Assembly (NCBI GenBank): GCA_944324825.1
Contig: CALUXU010000003.1
Coordinates: 1-64,000, forward strand
Direction: 5' to 3'
DNA from: Candidatus Gastranaerophilales bacterium
GTDB taxonomy: Bacteria > Cyanobacteriota > Vampirovibrionia > Gastranaerophilales > Gastranaerophilaceae
DNA: 64,000 nucleotides
In this document: piece by piece, positions 8,765 through 17,970 of the stretch
Numbering within the stretch: position 1 is the stretch's first letter
How the letters are laid out: the number at the start of each line of letters is the position of its first letter
Translations under genes and position numbers: made by a program
The notes under the pieces: generated by a model
Seen by the model: the letters and a program-made list of their open reading frames with translations, nothing else
The model's database searches: none
Told to the model about the DNA's origin: nothing

Positions 8765-10126
8765 GTGAGTAAGAAATACCATTTCATAGCAATAGGCGGA
8801 GTCGGAATGAGCGGGCTTGCAAAATACCTTATACAGCAAGGATGCGAGGTAACAGGCTCTGATATCTCAGAAAGCAAATACGTTCAGGAACTAAAAGAAA
8901 TGGGTGCAAAAGTTTATATCGGGCACTCAAAAGAAAATGTCCCTAAAGATGCAATTGTGGTAATAAGTTCTGCCATCAGAATGAACAATCCGGAACTTAT
9001 AAGAGCGCGCGAATTGGGATTAAAAATTTACCACCGCTCTGATACTCTTGCAGAAATTTCACGTACGGATAAAACTTTTATCGGCTTTGCAGGAACACAC
9101 GGGAAAACAACAACATCAGGGCTTGCTTCATACGTATTAACCAAAGCAAACCTTCACCCTTCATACGTTGTCGGAGGAATTATACCTGATATTCACACAA
9201 ATGCGGATTACGATAAAGAAGGAAATATTTTTGTTGCGGAAATGGACGAAAGCGACGGTACTCTGGTTAAATACCGTCCTGATATTGCGGTTATAAATAA
9301 CCTTGAAGCAGATCACCTTGATTTTTACAAAAACGGGCTTGAATCTGTTCTTGAAACCTTCCAAGAATTCCTTGCAAACTTAAGAGATGATGCAAAAATC
9401 CTTATCAATAACGATAACAACGGAAACCTTAAACTCAAAGGATACGATTTTATAACCTTCGGACTTGATGAAGCTGAATATATGGCAAAGAATGTAAACT
9501 TCGCAAACGGATACACAACTTTTGACATATATCATAACAACGAATTACTTTTGGAAGACGTAAAAATTATACTTCCGGGAGAACATAACGTTTATAATAC
9601 TCTTGCGGTTGTTGCGGCATGCAATGAAGCAGGTGTTGATGTTTCAGTACTGAAAGAACATTTCGGAACATTTTCCGGCATGGGCAGAAGATTTCAGAAA
9701 ATGCTTACATTAGACGGGATTCCTGTTTACGATGATTATGCACACCATCCGACAGAAATCAGAGCAACACTTTCCGCTATGCGCTCATTTACACAAAGAA
9801 ACGTTGTTGCCGTATTCCAGCCTCACAGATATACACGTCTGCAATCATTATGGGAAGATTTCAAATCCGCTTTATCTTCTGCGGACAGAATTATTGTAAC
9901 AGATGTATATGCAGCATCAGAAGACCCGATAAAAGGAATCGATTCCGAAACATTCACGTCAGAACTCAAAAATGCGGAATATATTAAAGGTTCTATACAA
10001 GATGTTGCAGAAAAACTTTTACCGACACTTAAACCTGACGATGTTGTTATCGGTTTAGGTGCAGGAACTATTACTAATCTGGCGAAATGCCTTAAAAAAG
10101 CGAAAGAGGAACACCAGTGGATATAG
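8765..10126 (+). CDS. murC: UDP-N-acetylmuramate--L-alanine ligase
   Basis: A 453-residue ATP-dependent ligase adding L-alanine to UDP-MurNAc, the first peptide-stem step of peptidoglycan synthesis. The N-terminal UDP-binding block reads IGGVGMSGLA, the P-loop is GTHGKTTT, and the MurC/Mur family DDYAHHPTEI motif is present in the C-terminal domain. The open frame continues upstream to 8690, but AGGAG at 8752-8756 selects GTG 8765. A TATAAT at 8734-8739 can serve as -10. It leads the murC-murB-ddl-ftsQ-ffh run. Confidence 0.95.
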   Translation: MSKKYHFIAIGGVGMSGLAKYLIQQGCEVTGSDISESKYVQELKEMGAKVYIGHSKENVPKDAIVVISSAIRMNNPELIRARELGLKIYHRSDTLAEISRTDKTFIGFAGTHGKTTTSGLASYVLTKANLHPSYVVGGIIPDIHTNADYDKEGNIFVAEMDESDGTLVKYRPDIAVINNLEADHLDFYKNGLESVLETFQEFLANLRDDAKILINNDNNGNLKLKGYDFITFGLDEAEYMAKNVNFANGYTTFDIYHNNELLLEDVKIILPGEHNVYNTLAVVAACNEAGVDVSVLKEHFGTFSGMGRRFQKMLTLDGIPVYDDYAHHPTEIRATLSAMRSFTQRNVVAVFQPHRYTRLQSLWEDFKSALSSADRIIVTDVYAASEDPIKGIDSETFTSELKNAEYIKGSIQDVAEKLLPTLKPDDVVIGLGAGTITNLAKCLKKAKEEHQWI

Positions 10127-11031
10127 AATTTAAAGAAAATTATGAGATAAAAAATCTTACCAGTTTTAAAATCGGCGGAACAGTAAAAAAAATATATTTC
10201 CCGAAGTCACAAACTGAGTTTTTACATCTTATTAAAACAGAAAAAGACTATATTGTTCTCGGAAGCTGCTCTAACGTTTTATTTTCATCACAAGGGTATG
10301 ACGGAATTATCATTTGTACTACTAAGATGAACCGTATGGAGTTCAGAGGCACAAAAGTAATCGCAGAATGCGGAGTAAGAGGGCCTTTGTTATCACAAAA
10401 AGCGCTCGATGCAGGGCTTACCGGATTTGAGTTTATGATTGGATTTCCGGGCTCTGTCGGCGGAAATATGTTTATGAATGCTGGGGCGCACAGCCAGTCA
10501 ATATCAGATACTCTTTCACTTGCTTGTTTGTATGATAAAGAAAAAGATGATGTAGTATACTTAGATAACAGCATGATGGAATTCGGATACCGCCATTCGA
10601 TACTCCAATCAGGAAGATATATTGCTCTCGGCGCAGAATTTGATTTGAGAAAAGAAAATAAGAAAACAATAAAAGAACTTATGGACAGAAATCTTGAGTT
10701 CAGAAAAAATATTCAGCCGCCTCTGAATTATCCAAACGCAGGCAGTGTATTTAAAAACCCTGAACACGATTCTGCCGGCCGACTCTTAGACAAAGCCGGA
10801 GTAAAAGATTTTGATCTTCCGAGAGCTGCTGTTTGGCAAAAACACGCAAACTTTATAATCAACAAGGGAGATGCAACTTCAGAAGATATTTTAGAATTAA
10901 TGCTTTTGATGTATAAAAAGGTTAAAAATATGTATACGATAGAGCTTGTTCCGGAAATAAGATTTATCGGAAAAATGAATAAACACGAGGAAGAGATATG
11001 TCAGGAATTATACAAAAAGAATCAAAAATAG
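10117..11031 (+). CDS. murB: UDP-N-acetylenolpyruvoylglucosamine reductase
   Basis: A 304-residue flavoenzyme that reduces UDP-GlcNAc-enolpyruvate to UDP-MurNAc with NADPH. FAD-binding segments (LGSCSNVLF and GFPGSVGGNMFMNAGA), the substrate motif YRHS, the proton-donor serine in NAGSVFKNP and the catalytic glutamate in VPEIRFIG are all visible. It starts with GTG 10117 after AGAGGA and overlaps murC by 10 bases. It makes the MurC substrate, consistent with the operon. Confidence 0.95.
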   Translation: MDIEFKENYEIKNLTSFKIGGTVKKIYFPKSQTEFLHLIKTEKDYIVLGSCSNVLFSSQGYDGIIICTTKMNRMEFRGTKVIAECGVRGPLLSQKALDAGLTGFEFMIGFPGSVGGNMFMNAGAHSQSISDTLSLACLYDKEKDDVVYLDNSMMEFGYRHSILQSGRYIALGAEFDLRKENKKTIKELMDRNLEFRKNIQPPLNYPNAGSVFKNPEHDSAGRLLDKAGVKDFDLPRAAVWQKHANFIINKGDATSEDILELMLLMYKKVKNMYTIELVPEIRFIGKMNKHEEEICQELYKKNQK

Positions 11032-11930
11032 CCGTATTATGCGGCGGCTTATCATCAGAAGCCGAAATTTCCAGACGTTCAGGCAAAAACTGCTATGACG
11101 CACTTCAAAGATTAGGCTATAAAAACGCAAAACTTGTTGAAGTAACGGAAAATATTGCTGAAGATTTAAAAGGATTTGATTATGCGTACAACGCACTTCA
11201 CGGCAAATATGGCGAAGACGGCTGTATCCAGGGGGTTCTTGAATTCTTGAAAATTCCTTATACCGGCTGCGGTGTTATGTCGAGCGCATTATGCATGAAC
11301 AAAGAATATACCAAAAAAGTTTTATCTTCTGCCGGACTTCCGCTGATTAAATCCGTATTAATCTCAAAAGGCGACAACCTTTATGACAAGGTTAAAGAAT
11401 TAAAATTCCCGATTATGGTAAAACCCGTATCAGAAGGCTCAAGCCTCGGAATGGCTAAGGTTAATGACACGGACGAACTTGTAAAAGCCGTATTTGAAGC
11501 ATCCAAATACAAACAAGATATTATGCTTGAAGAATATCTTGAAGGGATAAGTGCAACAGTCGGAATTCTTGAAAAAGACGGAGAAACATTCGCAACAGAG
11601 ATTCTTGAATTCAGACCGCACACGGAATGGTATGACTACGAAGCAAAATATACCAAAGGAATGACTGATTTTATCATACCGGCTGAAATCTCCGATGATA
11701 TGACTAAAAAGGTTAAAGAAATATCAATGGCAGCATTTAAGGCTTGCGGTTGTTCAGGAGTAAGCCGTGTAGATTTTCTTATTGCGGATAATGTTCCTTA
11801 TATCTTAGAGGTTAACACAAGCCCGGGTATGACTGATACGAGTGATTTACCTGCTCAAGCTGCTGCAATGGGAATTTCTTATGATGAACTTGTTGAAATA
11901 ATTCTACAAAGCGCAGGTCTTAATAAATAA
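10998..11930 (+). CDS. ddl: D-alanine--D-alanine ligase
   Basis: A 310-residue ATP-grasp ligase making D-Ala-D-Ala for the peptidoglycan stem. GGLSSEAEISRRSG matches the family N-terminal motif (GGxSxEhxVSxxSG), followed by ALHGKYGEDG, GSSLGM, and the C-terminal metal site SRVDFLI with EVNTSPGMT. The gene overlaps murB by 34 bases and abuts ftsQ. All residues expected for a functional enzyme appear to be present. Confidence 0.95.
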   Translation: MSGIIQKESKIAVLCGGLSSEAEISRRSGKNCYDALQRLGYKNAKLVEVTENIAEDLKGFDYAYNALHGKYGEDGCIQGVLEFLKIPYTGCGVMSSALCMNKEYTKKVLSSAGLPLIKSVLISKGDNLYDKVKELKFPIMVKPVSEGSSLGMAKVNDTDELVKAVFEASKYKQDIMLEEYLEGISATVGILEKDGETFATEILEFRPHTEWYDYEAKYTKGMTDFIIPAEISDDMTKKVKEISMAAFKACGCSGVSRVDFLIADNVPYILEVNTSPGMTDTSDLPAQAAAMGISYDELVEIILQSAGLNK

Positions 11931-12805
11931 TGTCAGATGAAGAAATAAAAAAGATTAATAAATACAATATCAAAAGACGGCTTAAGCAGTCTAAATTAAA
12001 AAGAAAAATCCGGCACACCGAACGCCGTATCAAAACTTTTCGTATTTTATTAAGATTGTTACTCATCGCAGGGCTGTTGTATTTATGTTATCACGTTATT
12101 TATATGAAAAGCTGGAGACTCCCTCAGGATACATTCTCCAGAGTCAATAACCCGTCATTAAAGATTTCTAACAACAAAATTGTTCCGTCATATAAAATAC
12201 TGGCGGCAATAAGGCAGATAGAAATACCTGATAAAGCAATATTCCTCATCAAAACCGACGACATAAGAAAAAGTATATTAAGGCTGGAGCCTATACAAGA
12301 TGTGTATGTAAGACGATTCTGGTTTCCTGCAAGGCTTGATATAATCATAAAAGAGCGTGTTCCGGCAATTCTTATTGCGCCGAATGAAAAAGTTCAGCCG
12401 ATAGCTTATTTTACCAAAGACGGTAAGCTAATCGGCCACGAATACATGCCTTTAAAAGCCAACTATAAAACTGTTAAAGTACTCGCATACGGAACTAAGG
12501 ATGATGACTACCGCAAGTGGGATAAACCGCAGCTCTTGTTTATCAGAAAACTTGCAAGAACAGTCGAATATTACGCAAACGAACCTATTGAATACATCGA
12601 TTTAAGGACACCGGGCGATGTTTATGTTAAACTTAAATCAGTACTGCTAAGACTCGGGCCGGTCGATCAGGTTAATTTTGAAGATGCGGCAAAACGTCTT
12701 AACAGACTTCCGTCGCTGCTGCCGCAGGTTAAGCTTCTGGATAAAAACATAAAATATCTGGATTTGAGATGGGATAAAGTAAACTACGTCAAATTAAACA
12801 GCTAA
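11930..12805 (+). CDS. ftsQ: Cell division protein FtsQ/DivIB-like
   Basis: A 291-residue single-pass membrane protein of the divisome. The basic cytoplasmic N-terminus (about 1-40, many K/R) is followed by one membrane helix (LLRLLLIAGLLYLCYHVIY), then a POTRA-type region where IQDVYVRRFWFPARLDIIIKERVPAIL matches the FtsQ pattern (shown here in two parts: IQDVYVRRFW and LDIIIKERVP). The ATG overlaps the last base of ddl. Position after ddl is the classic place for ftsQ, although ftsA and ftsZ do not follow here. Confidence 0.85.
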   Translation: MSDEEIKKINKYNIKRRLKQSKLKRKIRHTERRIKTFRILLRLLLIAGLLYLCYHVIYMKSWRLPQDTFSRVNNPSLKISNNKIVPSYKILAAIRQIEIPDKAIFLIKTDDIRKSILRLEPIQDVYVRRFWFPARLDIIIKERVPAILIAPNEKVQPIAYFTKDGKLIGHEYMPLKANYKTVKVLAYGTKDDDYRKWDKPQLLFIRKLARTVEYYANEPIEYIDLRTPGDVYVKLKSVLLRLGPVDQVNFEDAAKRLNRLPSLLPQVKLLDKNIKYLDLRWDKVNYVKLNS

Positions 12806-12823
12806 GATAAGGAAAATATTATA

Positions 12824-14203
12824 ATGTTTGAATCGTTATCCGACAGATTGCAGAGTATTATTGCAAACACTGCAAGAGAAAAAGAACTTACACAGGAGAA
12901 CATGAAAGATGCGCTGAGAGAAATTCGCAGAGCATTATTGGAAGCAGATGTTAACCTGAGAGTTGTAAAATCTTTTATCTCAAGCATAAAAGACCGTGCG
13001 GAAGGTGAAAACGTACTCCAAGGTGTTAATCCTTCGCAGCAGCTTGTAAAAATCGTTAACGACGAACTTATAAATCTTTTGGGTAAAGATGTTGCCCCGT
13101 TGAATCTGCAAGGACACCCAAATATCATAATGATGCTCGGGCTTCAAGGTTCAGGTAAAACAACGTCTTCTGCAAAACTTGCTGTAAAGCTTAAACAAGA
13201 AGGCAGAAATCCGCTTCTCGTAGCCTGTGACGTATATAGACCGGCTGCAATTACCCAGTTAAAAACGCTCGGCTCTCAAATTGATGTTCAGGTATATACG
13301 GAGGACGAAAATACTAACGTTCAGGAGATTGTATCCCACGCGATTGATTATGCAAAAAATAACGGATTTAATACGCTTATTCTTGATACCGCAGGACGTT
13401 TGCAGATTGATACAGACATGATGGCTGAGCTGTTATTAATTGACCGTATATTTAATCCACAGGAAAAACTCCTTGTAATTGATGCAATGACCGGACAGGA
13501 AACCGTTAATGTCGCAGAAACTTTTGATTCTCAATTAAGTATAACGGGGCTTGTATTAACAAAACTCGACGGCGACTCAAGAGGCGGTGCGGCATTATCT
13601 GTTGCATACTGTACCGGAAAACCGATTAAATTAACGGGTACAGGCGAAAAACTTCACGCTCTGGAGGATTTTTACCCTGAGAGAATGGCAACAAGAATTC
13701 TCGGGATGGGAGATATCGTTTCACTTGTTGAACGTGCGCAAGAAGTTTTCGACGAAAAAGAAGCAAGAGAACTTGAAAAGAAAATGGAAAAAGCCGAGTT
13801 CTCCTTCAATGATTTTGTCAAAATTCAGAAACAAATGAAAATGCTCGGTTCAATAGACCAAATCCTAGGTATGATACCGGGTATGAATATCTCAAAAGAC
13901 GATAAAGAAAAAATTTCTCACGAAGGAGAAAAACAGTTTAAAAAGATAGAAGTTTTGATAAACAGTATGACTCCGCAGGAGAGAAACCATCCGGAATTAT
14001 TAAACTCAAGCCGTAAAAGACGTATTGCGGCAGGATCCGGAATTTCGCTTCACGAATTAAACCTGTTTATTAACCAGTTTGAACAAATGCGCCAGATGAT
14101 GAAGGGAATGTCCGATATGAAAAAGAGCCTCGGCAAATTCAAAGGAATGAACCCTGCGCTAGGAATGAAAAAAATGATGCAGACAATGCGAAAATTCAGA
14201 TAA
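12824..14203 (+). CDS. ffh: Signal recognition particle GTPase
   Basis: A 459-residue protein that binds signal sequences and SRP RNA and docks with FtsY to deliver nascent membrane proteins. The N domain (about 1-95), the G domain (P-loop GLQGSGKTTSSAKLA, DTAGR, TKLDGDSRGGAA) and the methionine-rich M domain (PELLNSSRKRRIAAGSG; MRQMMKGMSDMKK) are complete. It follows ftsQ by 18 bases. SRP RNA was not found in the window. Confidence 0.97.
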   Translation: MFESLSDRLQSIIANTAREKELTQENMKDALREIRRALLEADVNLRVVKSFISSIKDRAEGENVLQGVNPSQQLVKIVNDELINLLGKDVAPLNLQGHPNIIMMLGLQGSGKTTSSAKLAVKLKQEGRNPLLVACDVYRPAAITQLKTLGSQIDVQVYTEDENTNVQEIVSHAIDYAKNNGFNTLILDTAGRLQIDTDMMAELLLIDRIFNPQEKLLVIDAMTGQETVNVAETFDSQLSITGLVLTKLDGDSRGGAALSVAYCTGKPIKLTGTGEKLHALEDFYPERMATRILGMGDIVSLVERAQEVFDEKEARELEKKMEKAEFSFNDFVKIQKQMKMLGSIDQILGMIPGMNISKDDKEKISHEGEKQFKKIEVLINSMTPQERNHPELLNSSRKRRIAAGSGISLHELNLFINQFEQMRQMMKGMSDMKKSLGKFKGMNPALGMKKMMQTMRKFR

Positions 14204-14221
14204 ACTTTACATTTTCTTTAC

Positions 14222-14250
14222 TTGTGTCATCGCTATCAGGGGAATATAAT
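14222..14250 (+). promoter_or_regulatory. Putative sigma-70 promoter of the oxidoreductase-pgsA-trmL-nnrD operon
   Basis: TTGTGT (14222-14227) and TATAAT (14245-14250) are separated by 17 bases. The -10 is perfect and the -35 partial. It lies 37 bases before the start codon of the next gene. Confidence 0.55.
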
Positions 14251-14287
14251 TGTAGAATAAACCAGTAATAAATAAGGAAAGTTGAGT

Positions 14288-15289
14288 ATGAGTAATCAAA
14301 AAGTAGCTGTAATCGGTTACGGAATGTGGGGGAAGAATGTTGTCCGTAACTTTTATAACTTAAACGTTTTGCATACGGTATGTGATTTGGATGCCGAAGT
14401 AAGAGCCAAAATACAGGAGCTGTATCCTGACATTAATGTTATATCCGATATGCAAGAGATTATTGATAACCCTGAAATCACCGGCGTTACGGTCGTAACC
14501 CCGAGTCATACCCACTATAATATTGTAAAAAAACTTCTTGAAGCAGGGAAAAATGTTTATGTTGAAAAACCAATCTCAACAGTTGCACAAGAAGCAAAAG
14601 ATTTAATGGAGTTGGCTAACGAAAAAGGGCTTGTACTTATGGTCGGGCACCTTCTTTTATACCACCCTGCGGTAAACAGATTGAAAATGCTGATTGAAGC
14701 AGGTGAATTGGGAGATATCGTTTACGCACAATCAGACAGATTAAACGTCAACTATTTTAAAAATGACAGAAGCGTTATGTGGGATTTGGCACCGCACGAT
14801 GTATCAATGATATCTTACGTTACAGGTAAAAATCCGCTTAAAGTTATATCTGCTATCGGCTGCTCAACAGAAGACAACACTATTATGGATATAACTCATA
14901 TCGGAATTGAATTTGAAGACGGATTAATCGGCTATATTTCAGACAGCTGGATTACTCCGCAAAAACGTGTAAACCTTCTTGTCAGAGGAACAAAAGCAAC
15001 TGCGATTCTTGACGATACCGTTGCGGAAAACAAACTTAAACTCTACGATAACCAACCGGGAAGCCCTGTAAAAGATATTCCGCTTGATTATCTGGAAATT
15101 GAGCCGTTGAAACTTGAGTGTCAGCACTTTGTAAGCTGTATTGATAACCATACAAAGGCACGTTCTGACGGTGAAAACGGTTATCTTGTCGTAAGAATTC
15201 TTGAAGAAGCCGAAAAGGTAATGCTGGGCGCAAAAGTTAAAGCATTAGACGAAAGACATTTTGCTTTATCAAGAACAAAAGGAGTTTAG
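14288..15289 (+). CDS. Gfo/Idh/MocA family NAD(P)-dependent oxidoreductase
   Basis: A 333-residue dehydrogenase-like protein. The Rossmann motif GYGMWGKNVVRNF is at the N-terminus, and the family signature VEKPIS carries the active-site lysine. Members act on sugars, inositols or nucleotide sugars, for example UDP-GlcNAc 3-dehydrogenases. TTG 14282 is in frame, but AAGGA at 14274-14278 supports ATG 14288. It leads an operon with pgsA. The substrate is unknown; the VGHLLLYHPAV segment resembles nucleotide-sugar members of the family, which is only suggestive. Confidence 0.8.
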   Translation: MSNQKVAVIGYGMWGKNVVRNFYNLNVLHTVCDLDAEVRAKIQELYPDINVISDMQEIIDNPEITGVTVVTPSHTHYNIVKKLLEAGKNVYVEKPISTVAQEAKDLMELANEKGLVLMVGHLLLYHPAVNRLKMLIEAGELGDIVYAQSDRLNVNYFKNDRSVMWDLAPHDVSMISYVTGKNPLKVISAIGCSTEDNTIMDITHIGIEFEDGLIGYISDSWITPQKRVNLLVRGTKATAILDDTVAENKLKLYDNQPGSPVKDIPLDYLEIEPLKLECQHFVSCIDNHTKARSDGENGYLVVRILEEAEKVMLGAKVKALDERHFALSRTKGV

Positions 15290-15344
15290 AAAGAAGCTGA
15301 GAAGTTAAGCTGTTATGCTGTCAGCTGTATTGTAGGAGTAAAAA

Positions 15345-15935
15345 ATGGCAAATTTTGTAACTATATTCAGAGTATTTTTGATGTTTATCGCAATTTATTT
15401 GATAATGAACTGTCAAACATCCGCAACAGCCTATATCTGGGCATTGATTCTCACAATCCTTGCATTCTCGCTCGACGGACTGGACGGGTTTCTTGCAAGA
15501 CTGTTGCACGAAGAATCAAAATTCGGTGCTTTATTAGATATTATGAGCGACAGAATTGTTGAAAACTCTTACTGGATATTGTTTGCCGTTATGGGATGGC
15601 TCTCAATCCTATTCCCGTTGATTGCAATTACAAGAGGATTTATAACTGATACAATCAGAAGCGCCGCAATGGAAAAAGGTTTAACCCCGTTTGGAATGCA
15701 GGTTAACCCTGTATGCAAGTTTATTACCGGTTCAAAATTTATGAGAATATCTTATGCGGTTGCAAAAGTACTTGCGTTCATCGTTATTATTGCCGCAAAA
15801 ATTCCTGGAATACCAAACGCGGATTTAATTTTCACAATCGGGTTCTGGCTTGCGGTTATAGCAATTGTTTTCTGCGTAGTCCGCGGATTACCTGTTTTAA
15901 TTGAGGCTAAGTACGTTATTAATGAAACAAAATAA
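15345..15935 (+). CDS. pgsA: CDP-alcohol phosphatidyltransferase (PgsA-like)
   Basis: A 196-residue integral membrane enzyme that exchanges CMP of CDP-diacylglycerol for an alcohol, most likely glycerol 3-phosphate, giving phosphatidylglycerol phosphate. The complete signature D-x2-DG-x2-AR-x8-G-x3-D-x3-D is seen, starting at DGLDGFLAR. Four or five hydrophobic helices follow. The 55-base gap upstream contains degenerate AAGCTGAGAAGTTAAGCTG repeats and GGAG before ATG 15345. The end overlaps the trmL start. Confidence 0.88.
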   Translation: MANFVTIFRVFLMFIAIYLIMNCQTSATAYIWALILTILAFSLDGLDGFLARLLHEESKFGALLDIMSDRIVENSYWILFAVMGWLSILFPLIAITRGFITDTIRSAAMEKGLTPFGMQVNPVCKFITGSKFMRISYAVAKVLAFIVIIAAKIPGIPNADLIFTIGFWLAVIAIVFCVVRGLPVLIEAKYVINETK

Positions 15936-16377
15936 ACTCAACATTGTTTTATATGAACCGGAAATTCCGCAAAATACGGGAAATATTGCAAGGCTGTGCG
16001 CCTGTATAGGAGCAAGTCTATATCTTGTCGGGAAACTAGGATTTTCGCTCTCAAGCAAATACACAAAACGTGCCGGACTTGATTATTGGGACAGTGTTGA
16101 TTTGCATAAAGTTGATTCTATGGATGAGCTTTATCAAGAGTTCCCTGATGCAGATTTTTACTACCTGACAACAAAATCTAAAAAGCTTTATACTGATATA
16201 AAATACAAAGACGGCGATTTTATTGTTTTCGGGCCGGAAACGAGAGGGCTGCCGGAAAAATATGTCACTGATAAAAATGCGGTCACAATACCGATGAAGG
16301 AAGGACAAAGAAGTCTTAACCTTTCTAATTCGGTTGCAATAACCGCATATGAGGTAATAAGACAAAATGGATTGTAA
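15922..16377 (+). CDS. trmL: tRNA (cytidine/uridine-34 2'-O)-methyltransferase
   Basis: A 151-residue SPOUT methyltransferase that methylates the wobble ribose of tRNA-Leu in known family members. The signature EPEIPQNTGNIARLCA at the N-terminus, FGPETRGLPE in the middle and SLNLSNSVAI near the C-terminus form the trefoil-knot SAM site. The frame opens at 15901, but the family start fits ATG 15922, inside the end of pgsA. Confidence 0.92.
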   Translation: MKQNKLNIVLYEPEIPQNTGNIARLCACIGASLYLVGKLGFSLSSKYTKRAGLDYWDSVDLHKVDSMDELYQEFPDADFYYLTTKSKKLYTDIKYKDGDFIVFGPETRGLPEKYVTDKNAVTIPMKEGQRSLNLSNSVAITAYEVIRQNGL

Positions 16378-17185
16378 ACTGCCTGAAAGACCGGAATTTT
16401 CAAACAAAGGAACCTTCGGAAAAGTTTTGAATATTGCAGGCTCCGAATACTATACAGGTGCTGCATACCTTTCATCCGTATCAGCACTGAAAATCGGCTG
16501 CGGATACGTTGCACTTTCAAGCTGTCCAAAAGCGTTAAGCACAGTTGCCTCATTATCTCCGGATATTGTTTATATCCCGATTTCAGAGGTTAAAAATTCA
16601 CTTGAAAAATTCGATGTTGTATCAATCGGCTGCGGGTTGTCAGTTGAGCCGGGAACCGCGATACTTTTTAAATCTTTAATCTCAGACCTCTCATTGACCT
16701 CTAAAACGATTTTAATAGATGCGGACGGTCTGAATATTATGGCGAAGAAAAAACCTGCCAGATTGCCTAAGAAACTTATTATAACACCTCACCCGATGGA
16801 GGCTTCAAGGTTATTAAAAACAGATGTTGAAAAAATACTGGAAAAACCGGTTGATTACGCCAAAAAACTTTCTGAAAAATACTCCTGTACAACAGTATTA
16901 AAACTCCATAGCACGGTGGTTTGTTCAAAAGATATGGAGATTTATATAAACGATACGGGAAACTCTGCACTCTCAAAAGCAGGTGCCGGAGATGTTCTGA
17001 CAGGAATAATAACAGGACTTTGCGCACAGGGAATGCCCGAATTTGAGGCCGCAAAACTCGGAGTATATCTCCACGGAAGAACCGGAGAAATTGCATCAAG
17101 TATGCTGACAGAATATTCGGTATTGGCATCTGATTTATTGAAATATATTCCGCTTGCGATAATTGATGTCCTATCCGTGGGGTAA
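16367..17185 (+). CDS. nnrD: ADP-dependent NAD(P)H-hydrate dehydratase
   Basis: A 272-residue ribokinase-like enzyme that repairs damaged NAD(P)H hydrates. GTFGKVLNIAGS at the N-terminus, DADGLN, TPHPMEASRL and the GAGDVLTG phosphate loop are all typical of the YjeF C-terminal domain. The epimerase domain (NnrE), often fused upstream, is absent here. It overlaps trmL by 11 bases. A complete standalone dehydratase is the best reading. Confidence 0.9.
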   Translation: MDCKLPERPEFSNKGTFGKVLNIAGSEYYTGAAYLSSVSALKIGCGYVALSSCPKALSTVASLSPDIVYIPISEVKNSLEKFDVVSIGCGLSVEPGTAILFKSLISDLSLTSKTILIDADGLNIMAKKKPARLPKKLIITPHPMEASRLLKTDVEKILEKPVDYAKKLSEKYSCTTVLKLHSTVVCSKDMEIYINDTGNSALSKAGAGDVLTGIITGLCAQGMPEFEAAKLGVYLHGRTGEIASSMLTEYSVLASDLLKYIPLAIIDVLSVG

Positions 17186-17456
17186 ATATATTGGGTTGAA
17201 GTTCAGCCTCAAGGATTAAACGTATTTTCGTCATTACGAGGAGAGGATTTTTATCCCCGACGAAGTAATCTCTTTAGATTGCTTCACTTAATAGCCCAAC
17301 ATTAATAATTCATTGGGGTAGAAATCCACAACCTACAAGCTAATCCCCCCGTCACTTAATCACTTATATAAAATCTACACCTCACCCCGCCCTCTCCTCA
17401 AGGAGAGGGTAACTAATTTTCTTAATCACCCAGTCACTTAGTCACTTAATCACTTG
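17186..17456. repeat. Intergenic repeat mosaic between nnrD and rnpB
   Basis: The stretch begins with a half copy of the GTCATTACGAGGAG element (from 17231; compare 30479-30613), continues with AACATTAATAATTCATTGGG (repeated near 30540, 44430 and 61085), then a CTCACC...CTCCTCAAGGAGAGG scaffold copy (17382-17411), and ends in 9-nt-period words (TCACTTAGTCACTTAATCA). No gene is seen in it. Confidence 0.75.
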
Positions 17457-17461
17457 AAAAA

Positions 17462-17950
17462 AAAAAGCAGCTCATAAGCCGTGTTCTGTTTCTAGATAAT
17501 CATCTGTCTGGGATTGTGATTACTCACAACCGCTAGCGATATGTCTGAAGTTGGCGGACAGCCTTTATAACCTTCAAGTTTATCTTGCATCCGATCCGGG
17601 TTTACCTAGCCGGTATTTCTCAATACCGCTGGTGACGCTCTTACCTCACCGTTGCACCATCGCCTGTGATAAAATATCCATCGGCAGTCTATAAAGCCGA
17701 CTCCGGTTCACACCGGCTTCGCTTTTGCTCCTGTGGGCTTCGGGCTTACGCCCTGCAGTCCTACGTCGCAATCGTAGTGTGAACCCTGCTCGTCTTGCTC
17801 ACTGCAAGCCGACTCCGGTTCACACCGGCTTCGCTTGTCATTTCTGTGGCACTTTCCACCGGCTCACGCCGTCCGGAGTTTCTCCGGGGATCTGTCCTTG
17901 GATGCACGGACTTTCCTCACTTTGTTAAAAGCGCGATTATCCGGCTGCTT
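17462..17950 (-). ncRNA. rnpB: RNase P RNA (bacterial type A) with an insertion
   Basis: The minus strand holds the conserved RNase P RNA blocks in order: GAGGAAAGTCCG (17907-17918), ACAGAAA (17841-17847), the ACTGCCGATGG block (about 17679-17689), GAGGTAAGAGC, GGTAAACCC (17598-17606) and ACAGAACACGGCTTA (17475-17489). P1 closes by pairing GCAGC (about 17944-17948) with GCTGC (17467-17471), followed by a U run. The RNA is about 490 nt against about 380-400 typical. The excess lies between ACAGAAA and ACTGCCGATGG (17691-17840), where a few bases are normal. It processes the 5' ends of pre-tRNA with RnpA. Confidence 0.93.
17694..17836 (-). repeat. 31-bp perfect direct repeat bounding an insertion in rnpB
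   Basis: Two identical 31-base copies lie at 17694-17724 and 17806-17836, a 112-base period. Each holds GGTTCACAC on the plus strand; the 81-base spacer holds its complement GTGTGAACC once (17777-17785), plus two further small inverted repeats (CTACG/CGTAG near 17761-17776; GGGC/GCCC near 17737-17753). Confidence 0.9.
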
Positions 17951-17970
17951 TTCTTCATTTTAACACAAAA

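Noticed and set aside
17725-17928. 67-codon frame on the plus strand
   Set aside because: It lies wholly inside rnpB and has no ribosome site; it is a by-product of the RNA gene.
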